From Alphaproteobacteria bacterium UBA1301 (GTDB lineage Bacteria; Pseudomonadota; Alphaproteobacteria; Micropepsales; Micropepsaceae): a stretch of 64,000 bases of DNA. The notes under the pieces were generated by a model that worked only from the letters and a program-made list of their open reading frames with translations, was not told where the DNA came from and searched no databases. The DNA is taken from positions 238,067-302,066 of the forward strand of contig DBUB01000007.1 in NCBI GenBank assembly GCA_002307725.1. The letters are read 5' to 3'. This document shows positions 59,377 to 64,000 of this stretch, in pieces. The first letter of the stretch is position 1. Each line of letters opens with the position of its first letter. Both the position numbers and the translations under genes were made by a program.

Positions 59377-60755
59377 TGGGACGGCTTTACAGGATTTTCC
59401 TTGCGGCATTGGCTCTGACAGTCGTGACGTTACCGGTGCGGGCGTGGGACGAGGTCACCCATGCCACGATCAGCCACCGCGCCATCGAACAAGTGAAGAC
59501 TCCGGCACTGAAGGCCTTTCTGGAGGCGCATTACGATGCCATGGAATCCGGCGTGTGGTTTCCCGACTGGGGTCATGCCCTGAAGCCGCATGGCGATCAT
59601 CTGCATGCCGAATACCTTGATGCAGCATGGGCGTATCTTCAACGTCCGGATGTGAAAGCGCAGAAGAATTATCCCTTGCTTCTGGCCCATTATATGGGAG
59701 TCTATGGGCATGTGGTGGAGGATCGCATCCTTGACGCCACGATGAAGGCCTATGCCGGCGAAGTTGGCGACGGCGGGCGCGACGATATGGAAAACGGCAT
59801 GATGGCGATTGCTGGTTTTCATCACCTGTACCGCGATTTCGATATCTACGTGCCCAAGCAAGATTTGGCACGTATTTATGCCTCGGCGGACTATTTTGGT
59901 GAGCATCGGCTCAACCAGGACAATCTGGCGGAGAGGATGGCGCGCGGTATGGCACATGGCGAGATCATGAACCGCCGTCTGACGGAATTGTCTTTTCTCA
60001 CGGCTGCTTGGACGCGGCAGAAATTTCCCTTTGCCGCCGCCAATATGGAAACGGCGCCCGGCGGGTTTAACGATCAAGCACGTGCGGTTGCTGCAGTCTG
60101 GGAAGCGATCTGGATGCGCGCCCAAGGCCGTCCGGCGCCTTTCTTTGTTTACGCCGTGCCGGGGCAGCATGGACAGTTACGCAATCAAGATCCGGCCTCC
60201 GCTTTGGGTCGCATCCTGGTCATCACCTCTGAACGCTTCGACATCCGTGATCTGGCAAAAACAGCTGTGCATCTGAGCAATGGCTCAGGTGAGGTCGCGG
60301 CTCGCATACTGCCGTATATTCCAGAGCCGGGGCATGAGCACGATTTGGCCTTCGTCGTCCAGGCGGAGCGTCCATGGATTCTCGGCGGTCAGTACACGCT
60401 CGATATTCGCCATCGCGACAGTGTCGGCGTGCCGCAATCTTTGCATCTGGCCTTCACCATGCCGCGCAATCCACCACCCTTTGCCAAGGCAAAGCCGGAA
60501 GCCCGTCCCATGGCCTTCGGTCTTTGGCTGGCGGCGGCGCTCTTGGGGGTTGCCGCGCTTCTTTACGGTTTGGCCGATATGGGCAAGCTCACTTGGGCGG
60601 CAATCCGTCGGCGTGCCCCCGCTACAGGTGGCGGGTTTTACCATTCGGTCAATGCGATCTGCAAAGCGGCGGCGGTTGGTTTGACGGTTGCCGGATTTTG
60701 GGTCGTCGCGACGGATGGCGAATGGCTGATCGCGTTCCTTCGTCATCACCATTGA
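59373..60755 (+). CDS. Exported zinc-dependent phospholipase-C-like protein with C-terminal membrane anchors
   Basis: A 460-residue protein. After a signal peptide (MMGRLYRIFLAALALTVVTL) cleavage at PVRA would expose a Trp (WDEVTHATISHRAIE), as in zinc-dependent PLC/P1-nuclease enzymes whose N-terminal Trp and nearby His bind zinc. Further candidates are WFPDWGHALKPHGDHLHAEY, LLLAHYMGVYGHVVEDRILD and IAGFHHLYRDFD, rich in His and Asp. After about 300 residues a beta-rich part leads to two membrane segments near 395-415 and 435-455. It may cleave phospholipid head groups at the cell envelope. The longer frame from 59109 overlaps the receptor and is rejected. Confidence 0.75.
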   Translation: MMGRLYRIFLAALALTVVTLPVRAWDEVTHATISHRAIEQVKTPALKAFLEAHYDAMESGVWFPDWGHALKPHGDHLHAEYLDAAWAYLQRPDVKAQKNYPLLLAHYMGVYGHVVEDRILDATMKAYAGEVGDGGRDDMENGMMAIAGFHHLYRDFDIYVPKQDLARIYASADYFGEHRLNQDNLAERMARGMAHGEIMNRRLTELSFLTAAWTRQKFPFAAANMETAPGGFNDQARAVAAVWEAIWMRAQGRPAPFFVYAVPGQHGQLRNQDPASALGRILVITSERFDIRDLAKTAVHLSNGSGEVAARILPYIPEPGHEHDLAFVVQAERPWILGGQYTLDIRHRDSVGVPQSLHLAFTMPRNPPPFAKAKPEARPMAFGLWLAAALLGVAALLYGLADMGKLTWAAIRRRAPATGGGFYHSVNAICKAAAVGLTVAGFWVVATDGEWLIAFLRHHH

Positions 60756-60853
60756 TCGGCATTTTCCAGAGCGCAAGCAGGACGGTCCGGCGGTAGTGAC
60801 AAAACTGTCATGGTTTCCCGATAGCTCTAGGGTGAGCGTGGGGTATTGCGGTT

Positions 60854-61393
60854 ATGTCGGCGGCATCACGGGAGCAAGCTTTGGCGCGATCTCAACGCGA
60901 CCTGCTGATGCAGTTTGTTGCGGGCAGGGTGAGCGATGCGGCCTTGCGCGAAGATTTGGTGCAGGATGCGCTATTGCGCCTGGTCGATTATGGACGGACC
61001 AATCCGATCACCAATTGGGCTGCGCTGGCCCGGAAGGTGGCCCGCAATCTCATCAACGACCATTTCCGCAGTCGTCAGCGTCACCCAACGGAGACGATTG
61101 ACGAGGCCGTACCGTGTACCAATCCCCTGCAAGAGGAGGTCCTCATGCATCGGCAAAGGCTCGAGCTGTTTGATCGTGTGTTGAGCGCGATGCCGCCGCT
61201 ACGGCGCGAGGTTTTGGTTCGACGGCGACTGCGCGGCGAGAGCTACGAAGTGATCGGCAAAGCTTTGGCTTTGACGCCGCAAGCTGTGGAAAAGCATATG
61301 ACCCGTGCCTTGCGTCAGCTTCATGGCGCGCTCGACGAAGGGGATAAACCCGCCCGTAGAATGACCGGCAGCAGAGAAAACACCGCCCCATGA
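60854..61393 (+). CDS. ECF sigma factor (FecI type)
   Basis: A 179-residue sigma factor. Region 2 is SDAALREDLVQDALLRLVDY then NWAALARKVARNLINDHFRS. Region 4 is LSAMPPLRREVLVRRRLRGE then SYEVIGKALALTPQAVEKHM, the FecI-like form. Its stop overlaps the fecR-like start (ATGA). With the anti-sigma factor and the STN-carrying receptor downstream it makes a complete cell-surface signalling set. Confidence 0.93.
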   Translation: MSAASREQALARSQRDLLMQFVAGRVSDAALREDLVQDALLRLVDYGRTNPITNWAALARKVARNLINDHFRSRQRHPTETIDEAVPCTNPLQEEVLMHRQRLELFDRVLSAMPPLRREVLVRRRLRGESYEVIGKALALTPQAVEKHMTRALRQLHGALDEGDKPARRMTGSRENTAP

Positions 61394-62319
61394 TGGACCA
61401 GACAACAGAGGGCGAGATCCTCGATGAAGCGGCAGCTTTCGCCGGGCGTGCCATGCAGGCAGCCGAATGCGCGCCGCAAGGGCTGGAGGAATGGCTCGGG
61501 CGCGATCCGCGCCACGAACAAGCCTATCGCGCTATGACGGCCGTTGCGGAGGACGAGGCGCTGGCGCAGGCCTTGGTTCGGTTCAACCATGCTCCGCAGC
61601 ACAGCACCGGCTGGACTCGCCGCCGCGCCTTTGCGGGTTGGGCGATGGCGGCTGCGGTTGCGGGTCTTACGATTTATAATGTCACCCCGCTCGCGACCGA
61701 TATGCTATCGCCCGGCGACGTTTACCGCACGGAGATCGGTCAGACACGAACCATTGCGCTCAAAGACGGCACCCATATCACGTTGAATGGTGGCACGGAG
61801 GTCCGGGTCAGCGGACGGCGTGTGGCGCTGGAACGGGGCCAAGCCTATTTCGCCGTTGCGCATGATCCGGCCCATCCGTTTGTTGTCTCGCTTCCGGCCG
61901 GCATTGTGACCGTGCTCGGAACGCAGTTCGATCTCAGTTATGCGCCCGAGGGCGTCGAACTCGAAGTCTATGAAGGCAGCGTGCGGCTGGCGGGGGACAA
62001 GACCCAATCCGGCATTTTTCGTCGCGGGGAGCGTGGCCGTCTCGCCAGCGGCTCCGTACAAGCGCTTGCGGCCTTCGATCTTTCGGCGGGCAACTGGCGT
62101 TCGGGCTGGATTGAGCCGAAGGATTGGACGCTCGAACACGTCGCACAAGCCATGTCGCGCCGCACCGGTACGCCAATTCGCTTTGCGCGCGAAGCCTTGA
62201 AGGCAAAACGCATTACCGGACGCCTGAGGCTCCTTCGTCCTGAGATACAGCTTCAAACACTCGCGGAAATTCATGGGTTTTCGGTTATCCGGGACGGTAA
62301 CGGTCTTCTGCTGCGCTAG
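61390..62319 (+). CDS. FecR-type anti-sigma factor / signal transducer
   Basis: A 309-residue inner-membrane protein. The cytoplasmic part starts with a DUF4880-like helix (EAAAFAGRAMQA...WLGRDPRHEQAYRAM). One membrane helix is near 80-98 (AFAGWAMAAAVAGLTIYNVT). The periplasmic FecR domain has TRTIALKDGTHITLNGGTEV, ERGQAYFAVAHDPAHPFVV and VTVLGTQFDL, and the C-terminal STN-like segment is RITGRLRLLRPEIQLQTL. It passes the state of the outer-membrane receptor to the sigma factor. Its stop codon lies within a dispersed repeat. Confidence 0.92.
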   Translation: MMDQTTEGEILDEAAAFAGRAMQAAECAPQGLEEWLGRDPRHEQAYRAMTAVAEDEALAQALVRFNHAPQHSTGWTRRRAFAGWAMAAAVAGLTIYNVTPLATDMLSPGDVYRTEIGQTRTIALKDGTHITLNGGTEVRVSGRRVALERGQAYFAVAHDPAHPFVVSLPAGIVTVLGTQFDLSYAPEGVELEVYEGSVRLAGDKTQSGIFRRGERGRLASGSVQALAAFDLSAGNWRSGWIEPKDWTLEHVAQAMSRRTGTPIRFAREALKAKRITGRLRLLRPEIQLQTLAEIHGFSVIRDGNGLLLR

Positions 62320-62420
62320 AGCGCTTTCCCGAAAAGTGGGTACCGGTTTTCGGATAGAAAACGCGCCAATCAAAGAAGCTAGAGCGCGTTTCCGCCTCGA
62401 AGATGCGGGAACGTGCTCTA
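62317..62420. repeat. Dispersed alphaproteobacterial repeat with TAGAGC/GCTCTA ends
   Basis: About 104 bp bounded by TAGAGC and GCTCTA, containing CCCGAAAAGTGGGTACCGGT, a motif I know as a common intergenic repeat in alphaproteobacterial genomes. An internal TAGAGCGCGTTTCC begins at 62379. The left end supplies the stop codon of the FecR-type gene. Confidence 0.65.
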
Positions 62421-62529
62421 GCCCGTCACGAAAACTTCAGAAAATTCCCTGTCCGGGTGTGTGTTCCTCCGCCGTCTTTATCGACGCGTCCTGTACCAGC
62501 GGGGTGGCATGGCGCGTCCATAAAAGGGG

Positions 62530-64000
62530 ATGACATTGACTCGTGGGTTTGACAGATTTTTGCGTATTTCGGTTTCGGTCTTTGCGCTTGGTGTTGGCTT
62601 TGTCGCCGAAAGCGGCCCAATGTTTGCTGATAGCGCCGTCAGCCAGCCGGTCATGCTCGACATCAAGGCGGGCGCTATCGACACTGCGTTGACGCAGCTT
62701 TCGCGTGCCACCGGCATACAGATCGTCGCCGATCCAGTCGTTCTGGCAGGCAAAAAGACCGCCGGTGTCCACGGCAACATCACTCTCTCGCATGCGCTTG
62801 ATGCGCTGCTCGCGGGGCAGCACCTGACCTATACGCTCAAGGGCGACACGGTTGTGATTAAGGCGACAGCGAAGACCTCGGCCAATGCCGCGCAGCCAGC
62901 CACGGCGGAATCCAGCAGTTTCGACAACACCATCGAGAGCATCGTGGTGACGGGATTTCGCTCTTCGCTGGCCGCGGCCTTGAGTGAGAAGCGTTTGGCG
63001 CCGAACGTTGTGGACGTGATCAAGTCGGAAGACATCGGGAAATTTCCTTCCAACAACATCGCCGAAGCCCTGCAACGCGTGCCGGGCATCTCGATCACGC
63101 GTGACCGCGGCGAAGGCCTCTTCGTGCGCGTCCGTGGTCTCGGCCCGCAGTTCCAGAACGTGACCATCGATGGCCGCAGTGCGGCGGTGAACGAAAACGT
63201 TCGTGACTCCGGACAGTACGGCCGCCAATTCCGCTTTGATACGCTACCTTCCGAATTGGTTGCCAGCGTCGAAGTCATCAAGTCGCCGCTTGCGTTCCAG
63301 GATGAAGGTGCCATCGGCGGGACCGTGAACATCCGTACCTTCAAGCCGCTCGATTTTACCGAGCCGACCATCGTGGCGTCGTTCACTGAAAACTATGTCG
63401 AGCTTGCCGACAAATATGATCCCAAGGCGTCGGCTCTTGCCGCCTGGGTGGATGACAGCCACAAACTCGGCGTGCTGGTCGCCTTGAGCTACAATCAGCG
63501 GTCTCTGCGCTCGGACCGTATCACAGGGGTTTCCTGGTCCGCCAATGCGATCGACGTCACCGGCGATAAGGTTGCCGACACAAGCTATACCGCCGATGCG
63601 GTTCGCCCCACATTGGAGCGCGAAACCCGCGAACGCTATGGCGCGACCGCCAGTGCCCAATGGCGTCTGGACGACAAAACCGAGGTCACGCTCAGCAACT
63701 TCTACACCTATCTCGACGACAAGTATGACGAACTCACCTACTCGTCGGATTTCTCGTATGGAAGTTTGGTGGCCGGCAGCGCTACGCTGCGCAATGGCAG
63801 CCTGGTCGGTGGCACGACGACGGTGTCGACGCAGATTGGTCATGAGGTGGACGATCTCGTTCACAGCAACAATCTGCTCGATTTGAATGTGAAACACCGT
63901 ATTGGCGCGCTGGAATTGTCGGCTGATGCCTATTGGGGAAATGCCTTCTCGACCACGGCCAAGCCGATCACGCGCACGCGCGTCATGGACAGCGTCGGCA
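62530..64000 (+). CDS. Transducing TonB-dependent receptor with STN domain (3' end outside window)
   Basis: At least 490 residues, open at the right edge. A signal peptide (RFLRISVSVFALGVGFVAES) is followed by a secretin/TonB short N-terminal domain (VMLDIKAGAIDTALTQLSRA then GIQIVADPVVLAGK, ALDALLAGQHLTYTLKGDTV). Then come TonB box ESIVVTGFRSS and the plug (VVDVIKSEDIGKFPSNNIAE, ALQRVPGISITRDRGEGLF, VRVRGLGPQFQNVTIDGRSA). The STN domain contacts the FecR-type protein upstream. AAGGGG abuts ATG 62530 directly, so initiation may be at TTG 62536, six bases after it. The ligand is unknown; the plug type suggests a carbohydrate. Confidence 0.9.
   Translation, partial: MTLTRGFDRFLRISVSVFALGVGFVAESGPMFADSAVSQPVMLDIKAGAIDTALTQLSRATGIQIVADPVVLAGKKTAGVHGNITLSHALDALLAGQHLTYTLKGDTVVIKATAKTSANAAQPATAESSSFDNTIESIVVTGFRSSLAAALSEKRLAPNVVDVIKSEDIGKFPSNNIAEALQRVPGISITRDRGEGLFVRVRGLGPQFQNVTIDGRSAAVNENVRDSGQYGRQFRFDTLPSELVASVEVIKSPLAFQDEGAIGGTVNIRTFKPLDFTEPTIVASFTENYVELADKYDPKASALAAWVDDSHKLGVLVALSYNQRSLRSDRITGVSWSANAIDVTGDKVADTSYTADAVRPTLERETRERYGATASAQWRLDDKTEVTLSNFYTYLDDKYDELTYSSDFSYGSLVAGSATLRNGSLVGGTTTVSTQIGHEVDDLVHSNNLLDLNVKHRIGALELSADAYWGNAFSTTAKPITRTRVMDSVG

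Noticed and set aside
1..64000. CRISPR arrays, rRNA genes and complete insertion sequences
   Set aside because: I saw no regularly spaced direct repeats, no rRNA sequence and no intact transposase. Only the transposase-like N-terminus at 1672-3216 and the integrase scrap at 40314 were found.

Overview
The window is high-GC DNA from an alphaproteobacterium. The grounds are Caulobacter/Xanthomonas-type TonB-dependent receptors, squalene-hopene cyclase, RsmB/NOP methyltransferase, FecI/FecR-type signalling, REP-like repeats of the TGTCAT...ATGACA kind and the dense two-strand coding. A polysaccharide-degrading, aerobic soil-type bacterium of the Caulobacterales/Rhizomicrobium sort fits, but that placement is inference.

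Layout. 1-1391: 3' part of an exported, Gly/Asn-rich Sel1-like protein running off the left edge. 1672-13065: a mannan/glucomannan locus with a LacI regulator carrying an IS5-type transposase N-terminus, an AGE-family epimerase/isomerase, a TonB receptor, a GH130 mannosylglucose phosphorylase, a GH26 mannanase, an aldo/keto reductase and an Fe-alcohol dehydrogenase. Repeated GAAAGCGCTTAC-type operators lie in its promoter regions, and one more precedes an exported two-domain carbohydrate-binding-like protein at 18638-19831. 13212-18536: an exported Cys-rich triple-repeat protein and an operon for a Tat-exported molybdenum hydroxylase with multihaem cytochromes. 19982-24918: dinB, yceI, a Xre/RES toxin-antitoxin pair and squalene-hopene cyclase.

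25.0-27.2 kb is an accessory patch beside the 3' end of a tRNA-Gln: two gene remnants (DUF6471-like and GIY-YIG-like), an orphan membrane protein and a HicAB pair. 27.4-40.3 kb is mostly housekeeping (Ppx/GppA, rlmE, ybaK, guaB, rsmB-like, guaA) interrupted by an AT-richer TIR-domain gene, small membrane proteins and REP-like repeats.

Just after guaA there is an integrase remnant, and from there to the right edge lie catabolic and uptake genes. One block is GH89 alpha-N-acetylglucosaminidase, a NagX/HGSNAT-like membrane acyltransferase, a TonB receptor, GH30, GH3, a LacI regulator and a sodium/solute symporter, with TGGAAACGTTTCCA-type operators. The next block is TetR, a GPH-type transporter, a tyrosine-phosphatase-like enzyme, a TonB receptor, a small membrane protein and a membrane-anchored phospholipase-C-like protein; two of its promoter regions share the dyad GTCAG-N3-CTGAC. 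The window ends in a FecI-type sigma factor, a FecR anti-sigma factor and a transducing TonB receptor cut by the right edge.

The best candidates for something undescribed are the transposase-LacI fusion, the TetR/phosphatase/PLC/TonB locus with its shared operator, the molybdenum hydroxylase-multihaem operon and the guaA-linked glycan island.
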